The position numbers were made by a program, and so were the translations under genes. Of a stretch of DNA of 64,000 nt, positions 9,579 to 17,485 are shown one piece after another (the stretch's first letter is position 1; every line of letters begins with the position of its first letter). The stretch is from Oscillatoriaceae cyanobacterium Prado104 (GTDB lineage Bacteria > Cyanobacteriota > Cyanobacteriia > Cyanobacteriales > Microcoleaceae), in NCBI GenBank assembly GCA_025454405.1, contig JALOON010000029.1, forward strand, positions 62,001 through 126,000, in the 5' to 3' direction. Under the pieces are notes generated by a model. That model saw only the letters and a list, made by a program, of their open reading frames with translations, ran no database searches and was not told the DNA's origin.

Positions 9579-10094
9579 TTAAACTTCTTCCGAAATAGAA
9601 TCGCGATCGTCCTGGCTTTTCGACCCTGGCGGGCTCCAAAAAGTTGCTACCAGCAAACAAATAATTCCGGCATTAATAAACACATCAGCCAGATTAAACA
9701 CCGGGAACCGAATCAACCGAAAATCCAAAAAATCCACAACATGACCGGAAACAAATCTATCTATCCCGTTTCCCAGCGCGCCACCCAAAATCAAACCGTA
9801 ACCAACTTGTTCCCAGCGGTTAATTCGCGGTCCGAACCAAGCTAACACCATCAATCCCGCGCTGACCCCCAAAGACAACCACCGCAGCCAAATAGCCCCT
9901 CCATTGCTGAACAGGCTAAAAGCCGCACCGGTATTAACAACATAAGTGAAGTGAAACACTCCCGGCCACAGCGGCTGAGTCTCTGGAGGCACAGTCAATT
10001 CAAAAGTTTGCACCACCCAAAATTTAGTCAAGTGGTCTAAAAATAAACTGAGAACAGCAGCCACCCAGAACCAGGGATTTCTTTTAAAACGCAT
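9579..10094 (-). CDS. lspA: Lipoprotein signal peptidase
   Basis: The 171-residue protein has four hydrophobic segments and the signal peptidase II motifs VVNTGAAFS, GNGIDR and VVDF, then FNLADVFIN. The two catalytic aspartates lie in GNGIDR and FNLAD. It cleaves prolipoprotein signal peptides at the lipobox Cys in the cytoplasmic membrane. It lies upstream of the PBP on the same strand with about 180 bases between. Its product would process lipoproteins such as PstS encoded in this window. Confidence 0.95.
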   Translation of the reverse strand: MRFKRNPWFWVAAVLSLFLDHLTKFWVVQTFELTVPPETQPLWPGVFHFTYVVNTGAAFSLFSNGGAIWLRWLSLGVSAGLMVLAWFGPRINRWEQVGYGLILGGALGNGIDRFVSGHVVDFLDFRLIRFPVFNLADVFINAGIICLLVATFWSPPGSKSQDDRDSISEEV

Positions 10095-10299
10095 GAATTA
10101 GGTAAGAGAAGATGGGCATCGGACAGGGGAAATTTACGCAATGTTTAGCAAGTGCGATGTCGCGCAGCACAGCGGCTCGATCTCAACTTACGCGAGGGAG
10201 CACTACTGCTGTGCAATATTATAGTATAACTCGAACTTGCACTCTGAATTAAACTGTATCGATTTTAGATTTTAGATTGAGGGATTTTGGGATTTTCGA

Positions 10300-10383
10300 T
10301 TGGAAGATGGGAGAATCTTTCTCTCTTCCTTCTTCCTTCTTCCTTCTTCCCTCTTCCTTCTTCCTTCTTCTCTCTTCCTTCAA
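10300..10383. repeat. CTTCCTTCTTCC tract (GAAGGAAG repeat)
   Basis: A tract of CTTCCTTCTTCCTTC heptamer-like repeats precedes the bioY stop. The same repeat, on either strand, is at 14.16, 24.35, 50.2 and 59.94 kb. At 24.35 kb it is translated as the end of queG. Confidence 0.75.
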
Positions 10384-10387
10384 CTAA

Positions 10388-10969
10388 CTAATAAAACATC
10401 AACTTGCGCATCACAAACGCCAGCACCGCGATCGCGCAAACTACAGCCAATTGTCCCGGCAAAGGATAAACCGAATATTTAAGAATATCCTTGAATAACG
10501 GAGATGTTTTGACTGGCAGCAACAAGCGAGTAACTATTAGATAAATCAGCCCGATTGCGTGAATAGTAAACAAACCGCACAAACAGCTAAAAGCGATCGA
10601 TTCCAGTCGCGACGCCACCTTAAACGCCACCCAACCGCACACCCAAGCACCCGGAATAAAACCCAGCAAATACCCAAAACTCGCTTCTTTCAGATACCCG
10701 AGACCTCCCCCCTGAGAAAACACGGGCCACAAAGTTAATCCTAAAGCTAAATAGGCAATTTGTGAAAGAGCAGCAGCATTTCTTCCTCCCATGCAGCCTA
10801 CCAACAATCCGGCTCCAATTTGATAGGTAACGCCTAAAGAATGCGGCTGAAGCCCTCCAGCATCCCAAAACCAAATAGGGCTGGTTACAGATGCAGGCAA
10901 AAATGTTCCTCCTATCGTTAGGAGCAAACCAATAAAAGCCCAGATTAATTCAATGGGAGCAAAAGTCAT
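10388..10969 (-). CDS. bioY: Biotin transporter substrate-binding subunit BioY
   Basis: The 193-residue protein has about six hydrophobic segments. Its GVTYQIGAGLLVGCMGG and LGLTLWPVFSQGGGLGY segments match the BioY S-component family of ECF transporters, which captures biotin at the membrane. It lies downstream of bioB on the same strand across a 470-base repeat-filled gap, which links the two genes by pathway. No dedicated BioM/BioN is adjacent, so it may act alone or share an ECF module. Confidence 0.88.
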   Translation of the reverse strand: MTFAPIELIWAFIGLLLTIGGTFLPASVTSPIWFWDAGGLQPHSLGVTYQIGAGLLVGCMGGRNAAALSQIAYLALGLTLWPVFSQGGGLGYLKEASFGYLLGFIPGAWVCGWVAFKVASRLESIAFSCLCGLFTIHAIGLIYLIVTRLLLPVKTSPLFKDILKYSVYPLPGQLAVVCAIAVLAFVMRKLMFY

Positions 10970-11170
10970 TCGATTTTAGATTTTAGATTTTTGGATTGTA
11001 GATTTTTGGATTGTGAGATTGTGGATTGTTGGATTGTAAAATTGTTGGATTGCAGGTTGTGAGATTGTGGATTGGGAGATTTTGAAATTGGTGGATTTTG
11101 AGATTGTTTTATTCTAGATTTTTGGACAGTGGATTGGTAGATTGTCGATTGTCGATCGTAGCTTTGAAAC
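10970..11170. repeat. GATTTTAGATTTTTGGATTG low-complexity tract
   Basis: A T/G/A-rich tract of imperfect GATTG(T/G)(A/G)GATT units runs for about 200 bases between bioY and bioB. Short frames through it are compositional artefacts. Confidence 0.6.
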
Positions 11171-11222
11171 ATTAGATGTCAACTTAAGACTAAAACCTTT
11201 GATAAATCTCGTTTTTTCCGAG

Positions 11223-11350
11223 TCTAGATCCCCCTAAATCCCCCTTAAAAAGGGGGACTTTGAATGCTGCCAGTCAATGCTTTCAAAAGGGAGAACTTCG
11301 ATCGCGCTTCCGGTCCCCCCCTTCTTAAGGGGGGTTAGGGGGGATCTAGA
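11223..11350. mobile_element. MITE-like element with 35-bp inverted ends
   Basis: The 128-base segment begins TCTAGATCCCCCTAA and ends TTAGGGGGGATCTAGA. Each terminus continues as CCCCCTTAAnAAGGGGG, so the ends form imperfect inverted repeats of about 35 bases. It has no coding capacity, which fits a non-autonomous miniature element. Related CCCCCTAA/GGGGGATCTA material occurs at 29.58 kb, 45.0 kb, 46.16-46.34 kb and within queG. Confidence 0.65.
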
Positions 11351-11438
11351 TAGCTTGTTTCATTGTAAAATATCTCAGAATCGATCGATTGTTTTCAGTT
11401 AAATTTACCAGCTATAAATTTAACTCAAAACTCAAAAT

Positions 11439-12530
11439 TCACCGCTCGAAACTTCCCGGAATAGGTGCTTCTCCGCCTTCCAATCCCAAAGAATCGAGCA
11501 TAGCTTTGTCTTGTTCTGGAGGTTGACCTAAAGTAGTGAGATAATGACCGACTAACATCGCATTAATTCCAGCTTTTAGACCGAGATGTTGCAACTCTCC
11601 CATCACAGCTTCTCTCCCTCCAGCATAGCGGATGATTTGTTCGGGAAGAATCAAGCGAAAAATCGCGATCGCCTTTAATGCTTCGTAAGGATCGAGTTGC
11701 GGGATTTCACCCAATGGCGTCCCTTTTCTAGCAGCTAATAAATTCACCGGCACCGATTCGACTTCCAAGTCTCGCAAAGCCAAAGCTAAATCGATTCGAT
11801 CTTCCCAGCTTTCGCCCATGCCGATAATTCCGCCGCTGCAAGCTTGAATTCCCGCTGCTTTTAAATTCTTAACTGTAGCAGTTCGATCGCTCCATTTGTG
11901 AGTTGTCACAATCTTGGGAAAGAAATTTTCCGACGCTTCTAAATTGTGGTTGTAGCGCGTTACTCCAGCTTCCCGCAATTCTTGAGCTTGTTCCGCTGTG
12001 ACTTCTCCCAAAGCACAACAAGGCTTGATATTTGTTTCCTCAATAATCCGGCGCACTGTCGCCAAAATTTCGGCAAACTCAGAGGATTTCGGACTGTTGT
12101 ATTTAATTCCTTTGCCTTGAGAAACCAAGCAAAATCTTTTAGCGCCCGCCGCTTCTGCTGCTTTGGCTTGCGCTAGAATTTCCTCTGAGGTTTTTAAACC
12201 GTAAACAGGCGTATTTTCGCCCGGATGGTGGGCAGACTGAGCGCAAAAACCGCAATTTTCCGAACAGTTACCCGACTTAACATTGATGATGCTGCACAAA
12301 TCTACTGTATTGCCGCAGCAAACTTGTCGCACTCGATCGGCAGCCGCACACAGCAGTAAAATATTCTCTTTACCTGCTATTTGTGTCAGGGCCAGCGCTT
12401 CATCTCGACTGATGCGGTATCCTTTAATTATTTGTTCTGCTAAGCTTTCAAGCCTTTCTTGCAGCAGTATTTCCTCTGTTGAAAGGTCGATCGAGCTATT
12501 AGAAAATGTTGGCAGTGGCGCTTGCACCAT
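11439..12530 (-). CDS. bioB: Biotin synthase
   Basis: The 363-residue radical SAM enzyme has the CSENCGFCAQS cluster motif (CX3CX2C) and BioB signatures CALGEVT, YNHNLEAS and the KAGINAMLVGHYLTT end. It inserts sulfur into dethiobiotin to form biotin. The start is set at ATG 12530: GAGGTG lies about nine bases upstream, whereas the longer frame to 12560 lacks a ribosome binding site. It lies upstream of bioY on the same strand. Confidence 0.96.
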   Translation of the reverse strand: MVQAPLPTFSNSSIDLSTEEILLQERLESLAEQIIKGYRISRDEALALTQIAGKENILLLCAAADRVRQVCCGNTVDLCSIINVKSGNCSENCGFCAQSAHHPGENTPVYGLKTSEEILAQAKAAEAAGAKRFCLVSQGKGIKYNSPKSSEFAEILATVRRIIEETNIKPCCALGEVTAEQAQELREAGVTRYNHNLEASENFFPKIVTTHKWSDRTATVKNLKAAGIQACSGGIIGMGESWEDRIDLALALRDLEVESVPVNLLAARKGTPLGEIPQLDPYEALKAIAIFRLILPEQIIRYAGGREAVMGELQHLGLKAGINAMLVGHYLTTLGQPPEQDKAMLDSLGLEGGEAPIPGSFER

Positions 12531-12639
12531 AATTTGGCACCTCGTGAAAACAAACCTCATTGTATGGTTTTCTGGAACCCGAACCGAGATTTTTTACAAT
12601 TAAATATGAATATGGGGACGGGCGATCGAACTGCGCGCC

Positions 12640-12785
12640 TTCGTTGAGAAACCCGGTTTCTCTAAGAAACCGGGTTTCTGTGGTGCTCGCTCGCGCCCTC
12701 ATTGAGAAACCCAATTTCTTAGAGAAACCGGGTTTCTGTGGTGCTCGCTCGCGCCCTCATTGAGAAACCCGGTTTCTGTGGTTGT
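12640..12785. repeat. Tandem 58-base repeats with GAAACCCGGTTTC hairpins
   Basis: Two near-identical units of about 58 bases, each starting TTGAGAAACCC and ending GTGCTCGCTCGCGCCCTCA, are followed by a partial third unit. Each holds a GAAACCCGGTTTC-type inverted repeat. They fill much of the bioB-pstS divergent gap (12531-12949). Confidence 0.8.
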
Positions 12786-12862
12786 CGCTCTTAAAACTTG
12801 CCTTTGCAATTGTCAAGCTCGTTTTAAACAAAAATATAAATTTATTGTAAAATGTAAAGATT

Positions 12863-12892
12863 CTTAACCTAAGCTTTACTTTTCAACGCTAT
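12863..12892 (+). promoter_or_regulatory. Pho box upstream of pstS
   Basis: CTTAACCT (12863-12870), three bases, CTTTACTT (12874-12881), three bases, then a weak third unit AACGCTAT. The known cyanobacterial PhoB/SphR box is PyTTAAPyPyT repeated with three-base spacers. The first unit is perfect and the second has one mismatch. It ends about 60 bases before pstS, so phosphate-starvation control of the pst operon is likely. Confidence 0.7.
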
Positions 12893-12949
12893 GCTATTCG
12901 CGGACACCCTGTATAGCGATGCTGTATAGCGATCGACAACCTGGCACCC

Positions 12950-14152
12950 ATGATTTTCCGTATCAACCCGATTAACCAACACAGGCTGGCTGCAACCATC
13001 TCCGCAGCAGCGATCGCCCTTAGCTTAGCAGCTTGCGGCGGCGGCGGCACAACAGCAGGTAGCAGCCCGAGTCCTGGCGACACCGCAGCTTCCCCCGGCG
13101 CAACTGGTGGCGCTTCACCAGTTGCAACCGCTGGCACCCCAGCAAACGACAAACTCGCCCTCGCCTCAGACGTAGCCCTGACGGCAGCGGGCGCAACATT
13201 TCCAGCACCCTTGTACCAGCGCTGGTTTCAAGACTTAAACACAATCAATCCCAAAGTACAAATTAACTATCAATCAGTAGGCAGCGGTGCCGGAGTCGAA
13301 CAGTTTACTAAAGGCACAGTAGACTTTGGGGCCAGCGACACGGGCATGAAAGACGAGGAAATCGCCCAAGTCCCAGCAGACAGAGGCGTGATTTTATTGC
13401 CCATGGCAGCCGGCAGCATCGTCGTCGGCTACAACTTGCCAGACGTACCCGAACTCAAACTGCCCAGAGATGTTTACTCAGAAATCTTCTTGGGTAAAAT
13501 TACGAAGTGGAACGACCCCAAAATTGCAGCAGCGAATCCGGGCGTTAACCTGCCAGACCAAAATATCACCGTCATCCACCGTTCCGACGGTAGCGGTACA
13601 ACGGGAGTCTTTACCAAACACCTGAGTGCCATCAGCCCGGACTGGAAAAGTGCGATCGGCGACGGTAAAACAGTAGAGTGGCCCAAAACAGGTACGTTTG
13701 TTGGTGCCAAAGGCAATGAAGGCGTCACGGCTCAAATCTTGCAAACCGCCGGCAGCCTCGGCTACATAGAATACGGCTACGCCAAAAACAACAACGTCAA
13801 ATTTGCCTCTTTGCAAAACAAAGCAGGCACTTTTGTCACACCTACCGACGAATCAGCTTCTCAAGCTTTAGCAACAGTACCGCTGCCGGAAAACCTGCGA
13901 GTATCTATTGAAGATCCCGAAGGCGCTCAATCCTATCCAATTGTTACCTACACTTGGATGCTTGTTCCGAAAACAGTAGCCGATGCTAACAAAGCTAAAG
14001 CGATCGAAGCAATGGTTGAATACGGCTTGAATGAAGGTCAAAAAGTTAGTTCTGAATTGGGCTACGTTCCTCTGCCTCAAAATGTTAGAGAAAAGGTAGC
14101 TGCGGCTGCTGACGGTATCAGCCCTGACTACAAGATTGAGGTTGCTAAATAG
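12950..14152 (+). CDS. pstS: Phosphate ABC transporter substrate-binding lipoprotein
   Basis: The 400-residue protein has a lipoprotein signal peptide ending in LSLAAC (Cys about residue 29), a Gly/Ser/Pro/Thr-rich linker and a PstS domain with the phosphate-binding signatures ATFPAPLY, YQSVGSGAGVEQF, FGASD and HRSDGSGTT. It captures phosphate at the periplasmic face for PstCAB. It is the first gene of pstSCAB and sits behind a Pho box. No strong ribosome binding site precedes ATG 12950, but this start gives the complete signal peptide. Confidence 0.94.
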   Translation: MIFRINPINQHRLAATISAAAIALSLAACGGGGTTAGSSPSPGDTAASPGATGGASPVATAGTPANDKLALASDVALTAAGATFPAPLYQRWFQDLNTINPKVQINYQSVGSGAGVEQFTKGTVDFGASDTGMKDEEIAQVPADRGVILLPMAAGSIVVGYNLPDVPELKLPRDVYSEIFLGKITKWNDPKIAAANPGVNLPDQNITVIHRSDGSGTTGVFTKHLSAISPDWKSAIGDGKTVEWPKTGTFVGAKGNEGVTAQILQTAGSLGYIEYGYAKNNNVKFASLQNKAGTFVTPTDESASQALATVPLPENLRVSIEDPEGAQSYPIVTYTWMLVPKTVADANKAKAIEAMVEYGLNEGQKVSSELGYVPLPQNVREKVAAAADGISPDYKIEVAK

Positions 14153-14441
14153 CAATTGAAGGAAGAAGGAAGAAGGAAGAAGGAAGAAGGAAGATAGATA
14201 TTTTTGTAGGGGCGGGTTTTACCGGAAGTATTGGTTAATAAAAGTTCGGTAATTAATAGACGCGCCCTTATTTTTATAAGCATCAGTGCATGGCGTGAAA
14301 ACTTTCTCTTCTATGTTTTTCTTACTTTTGAAACACGCATCGCACCGATGCAGTTAACTTTTTTCCGATCGGGTTTGGGTAAGGTGCGCAGTGCGCACCC
14401 TACAAAGACGCTCGCCCTACTATTTTTTGGTATTTTTGTCT
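14153..14441. repeat. Repeat-filled pstS-pstC gap
   Basis: The gap holds a GAAGGAAG tract (14160-14195), a TTGTAGGGGCGGGTTTTACC element (about 14205-14235) and a GGTGCGCAGTGCGCACC palindrome (14381-14400). A frame entering pstC through the palindrome's GTG is an artefact. Confidence 0.6.
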
Positions 14442-15398
14442 ATGATTTCAGATAATCGCACCGATCGGTCAGAAAGTCGATCGCGATCTGAAGCAGAAAA
14501 GTCTTTAGACAGAGGCTTTATCTGGCTTACTCGGATTTTGGGCATCGGAATCGGCGTAATTTTGCTAATCATCGCCCTCACAGTGGCTGTCAGAGCATTA
14601 CCAGCCGTTCAACAATACGGTTTGGGATTTCTATTTTCTAGCGCTTGGAATCCGGTTAGAGATGAGTATGGCGCGCTGCCGATGATTTACGGGACGATCG
14701 TCAGCTCGGCGATCGCCCTGCTAATTGCGGTACCATTAGGAGTAGGAACTGCTATTTTCTTGAGCGAGGACTTTCTGCCGCTGCCAGTACGCACAGCATT
14801 AGTTTTTTTGGTCGAACTTTTAGCCGCCATTCCCAGCGTAGTCTACGGTTTGTGGGGAATTGCTGTATTGATTCCCATTCTTACCAACATCGGTAAGTTT
14901 CTGAACAGCACTTTCGGATGGCTGCCGATTTTTAGCACTCCCCCAGTTGGGCCGGGAATGTTACCCGCCGGAGTAATTTTGGGAATTATGACTTTGCCCA
15001 TTATTACTGCTATTTCCCGCGACTCTTTGGCAAGTCTCCCTCCAGATTTGCGACAAGCATCTTTAGGTTTGGGAGCAACTCGCTGGACGACTATTTTTCG
15101 GGTTCTCGTACCGGCTGCTTTTTCCGGTATTGTTGGCGGAATCATGCTCGGACTCGGCCGCGCAATGGGAGAAACAATGGCGGCAACTCTGTTAATTGGC
15201 AATTCCAATAAGTTAAGTCTTTCCGTACTAGCTCCAGCAAATACTATTGCTTCCTTGATGGCAAATCAATTTGCTGAAGCTTCGGGCTTGCAAGTTGCTG
15301 CTCTGATGTATGCGGGGCTAATTCTGTTTGTTTTGACGCTGATTGTGAATATTTTGGCCGAGTGGATTGTTTCTCAAGTTAGAGCGAAGTACAACTAG
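14442..15398 (+). CDS. pstC: Phosphate ABC transporter permease PstC
   Basis: The 318-residue membrane protein has six transmembrane segments and the permease EAA-type loop around LRQASLGLGATRWTTIFRVLVP, followed by GLGRAMGETMAATLLIGNS. With PstA it forms the channel. The start at ATG 14442 (MISDNRTDRS) is preferred over an upstream GTG that falls in a repeat palindrome. The pstS-pstC gap of 289 bases is unusually long for this operon. Confidence 0.94.
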   Translation: MISDNRTDRSESRSRSEAEKSLDRGFIWLTRILGIGIGVILLIIALTVAVRALPAVQQYGLGFLFSSAWNPVRDEYGALPMIYGTIVSSAIALLIAVPLGVGTAIFLSEDFLPLPVRTALVFLVELLAAIPSVVYGLWGIAVLIPILTNIGKFLNSTFGWLPIFSTPPVGPGMLPAGVILGIMTLPIITAISRDSLASLPPDLRQASLGLGATRWTTIFRVLVPAAFSGIVGGIMLGLGRAMGETMAATLLIGNSNKLSLSVLAPANTIASLMANQFAEASGLQVAALMYAGLILFVLTLIVNILAEWIVSQVRAKYN

Positions 15399-15432
15399 AA
15401 AATGGCAGTAACTTTTCCTACAGCGTTGATTT

Positions 15433-16329
15433 ATGTCAATTAACTCATCGGAAGATCGAAATTATTTTGCCTCCAAAACGGGCAGTTTGAAAAAGGTTCA
15501 AGGCAGCGCGCGATCGATATTTAATATTGCGATGACTGCCATCGCGGGAGCCTGTTTGGCAATTACTATTTTGCCTTTATTTGCAGTGCTTTCCTATGTG
15601 GCAGCTCAAGGTTTCAACCGCCTGAATTTAGACTTATTTACCAAGCTTCCGCCCCCGCCCGGACTGTCTGGAGGCGGGATTGCCAACGCAATTATCGGCA
15701 CTTTTATGACTGTGGGAATAGCTTCTTTAATAGCCGTTCCTTTTGGCGTGTTGGCAGCCGTTTATTTATCGGAGTTTAGCAGGGGTGAAATCGCTCGCTG
15801 GGTGCGTTTTGCTACTAATGTCCTCAGCGGCGTTCCTTCGATTATTGCAGGGGTATTTGCTTACGGTTTGATAGTAGTGACGATGGGTGGTTTTTCGGCA
15901 GTTGCAGGGGGCGTAGCCCTCGCTGTGCTGATGTTACCGACGATCGTCCGCACTACTGACGAAGCTTTGCAAATCGTCCCTCAAGATATCAGGTGGGCGT
16001 CTGTTGGTGTGGGTGCTTCTAATTATCAAACAGTGTTGCAGGTGGTTTTACCTGCTGCGATTCCGGCTATTTTAACTGGCGTGACGCTGGCAGTTGCCCG
16101 TGCTGCTGGAGAAACAGCACCTTTGATTTTTACGGCGCTGAATTCGCCGTTTTGGCCTAAGGGTATTTTGGAACCTACGCCCTCACTTTCGGTTTTGGTT
16201 TATAACTTTGCAACGGTTCCTTTTAAAGCACAAAAAGAGCTGGCTTGGGCTGCTTCTTTGATTTTGGTGTTCTTGGTTTTGCTGACAAGTATTCTTTCTC
16301 GCTGGGCAACTCGGCAAAAAGTCTATTAG
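15433..16329 (+). CDS. pstA: Phosphate ABC transporter permease PstA
   Basis: The 298-residue protein has six transmembrane segments, the PstA signatures LSGVPSIIAGVFAYG and IRWASVGVGASNYQTVLQVVLP, and ARAAGETAPLIFTA. It pairs with PstC to form the inner membrane phosphate channel. It starts 35 bases after the pstC stop, consistent with co-transcription. Confidence 0.95.
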   Translation: MSINSSEDRNYFASKTGSLKKVQGSARSIFNIAMTAIAGACLAITILPLFAVLSYVAAQGFNRLNLDLFTKLPPPPGLSGGGIANAIIGTFMTVGIASLIAVPFGVLAAVYLSEFSRGEIARWVRFATNVLSGVPSIIAGVFAYGLIVVTMGGFSAVAGGVALAVLMLPTIVRTTDEALQIVPQDIRWASVGVGASNYQTVLQVVLPAAIPAILTGVTLAVARAAGETAPLIFTALNSPFWPKGILEPTPSLSVLVYNFATVPFKAQKELAWAASLILVFLVLLTSILSRWATRQKVY

Positions 16330-16440
16330 AAGGAGTTTTGAGTTTTGAATTTTGAGTTTTGAGTTAAAGAAAGTTTTGAATTTTGAGTTTTGAGTTAAAG
16401 ACAGTTTTGAAGTTAAAAACTTAAAACTTAAAACTCAGAA
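16330..16440. repeat. TTTTGAGTTTTGAATTTTGAG tract
   Basis: A low-complexity repeat of TTTTGAGTT units with an inverted AACTTAAAACTCA end separates pstA and pstB. Similar tracts occur at 43.85-43.94 kb and 61.36-61.6 kb. Confidence 0.65.
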
Positions 16441-16490
16441 ATTCCCATTTCCCCCTCTAATCTATACAATTCGATCGGAGTCTTAACTGT

Positions 16491-17291
16491 ATGATTCAAT
16501 TTGTGGAAGAAAAACCTGAGATAGTTTTGCAGGTAGACAATATCAATATTTTTTACAGTGCTTTTCACGCTGTAAAAAATGTTTCGCTGGAAATTCCCAA
16601 AAATCGCATTACTGCTTTTATCGGCCCTTCAGGCTGCGGAAAAAGTACAATTTTGCGATGTTTTAACCGGCTCAACGATTTAGTTAACGGTTTTCGATTA
16701 AACGGTCAAATTTATTATCACGGTCAAAATCTTTACGATCCTGATGTCGATGCTGTGGAAGTGCGCCGTCGCATTGGCATGGTGTTTCAAAAGCCGAATC
16801 CTTTTCCGAAATCGATTTATGACAATATTGCTTACGGTGCGAGGGTGAACAATTACAAAGGAGATATGGATGAGTTGGTGGAAAAGTCGCTCCGCCAAGC
16901 TTATTTGTGGGATGAAGTTAAGGATAAGCTGAAACAAAGCGGTTTTTCGCTTTCGGGCGGCCAGCAGCAGCGTTTGTGCATTGCTAGGGCGATCGCGATT
17001 AATCCTGATGTAGTATTGATGGATGAACCTTGCGCTTCTCTCGATCCGATTTCTACGATTAAAATTGAGGAGTTGATGCGGGAACTAAAAGAACAGTATA
17101 CGATCGTGATTGTTACTCACAACATGCAGCAAGCTTCTCGGGTTTCGGATTTGACTGCTTTTTTCAATGCTAAGCTTTCTGATGATGGCAAGCGCTTCGG
17201 TTATTTGGTGGAATGCGACAAGACTGAGGTGATTTTCCAAACTCCGAAGGAAGAGTCTACTTTGGAGTATGTCAGCGGTCGTTTTGGTTGA
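16491..17291 (+). CDS. pstB: Phosphate ABC transporter ATP-binding protein PstB
   Basis: The 266-residue ATPase has Walker [10 protein letters not shown], the PstB motif [21 protein letters not shown], signature LSGGQQQRL, Walker B VVLMDEP and a switch His in IVTHNMQQA. It powers phosphate import through PstCA. It is the last gene of pstSCAB; no phoU follows. The 160-base gap from pstA is filled by the repeat tract. Confidence 0.96.
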   Translation: MIQFVEEKPEIVLQVDNINIFYSAFHAVKNVSLEIPKNRITAFIGPSGCGKSTILRCFNRLNDLVNGFRLNGQIYYHGQNLYDPDVDAVEVRRRIGMVFQKPNPFPKSIYDNIAYGARVNNYKGDMDELVEKSLRQAYLWDEVKDKLKQSGFSLSGGQQQRLCIARAIAINPDVVLMDEPCASLDPISTIKIEELMRELKEQYTIVIVTHNMQQASRVSDLTAFFNAKLSDDGKRFGYLVECDKTEVIFQTPKEESTLEYVSGRFG

Positions 17292-17465
17292 TATTTGTTT
17301 GTACTAAGGACAGAAGTCCTGGCGCATCGATATTTGAGCAAAATAAGGACTAAAGTCCTCACTACAAACCTTTGATATTTGTTCGTAGTAAGGACTTCAG
17401 TCCTCGATCGATATTTGAGCAAAATAAGGACTAAAGTCCTCACTACAAACCTTTGATATTTGTTC
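17288..17465. repeat. Tandem 81-84 base repeat with AGGACTNNAGTCCT palindromes
   Basis: Two successive units starting TTGATATTTGTT at about 17288 and 17372, with a third partial start at 17453, each carry two AGGACTNNAGTCCT palindromes and end CACTACAAACC. They lie between convergent pstB and the kinase. Confidence 0.8.
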
Positions 17466-17485
17466 GCAAACTGATTCAAAAAATA

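Noticed and set aside
10966-11172. 68-residue frame rich in Ser, Gln and Asn
   Set aside because: It is a translation of a low-complexity GATTG repeat tract.
17201-17479. 92-residue minus-strand frame with internal repeats
   Set aside because: It overlaps the end of pstB and reads the palindromic tandem repeat.
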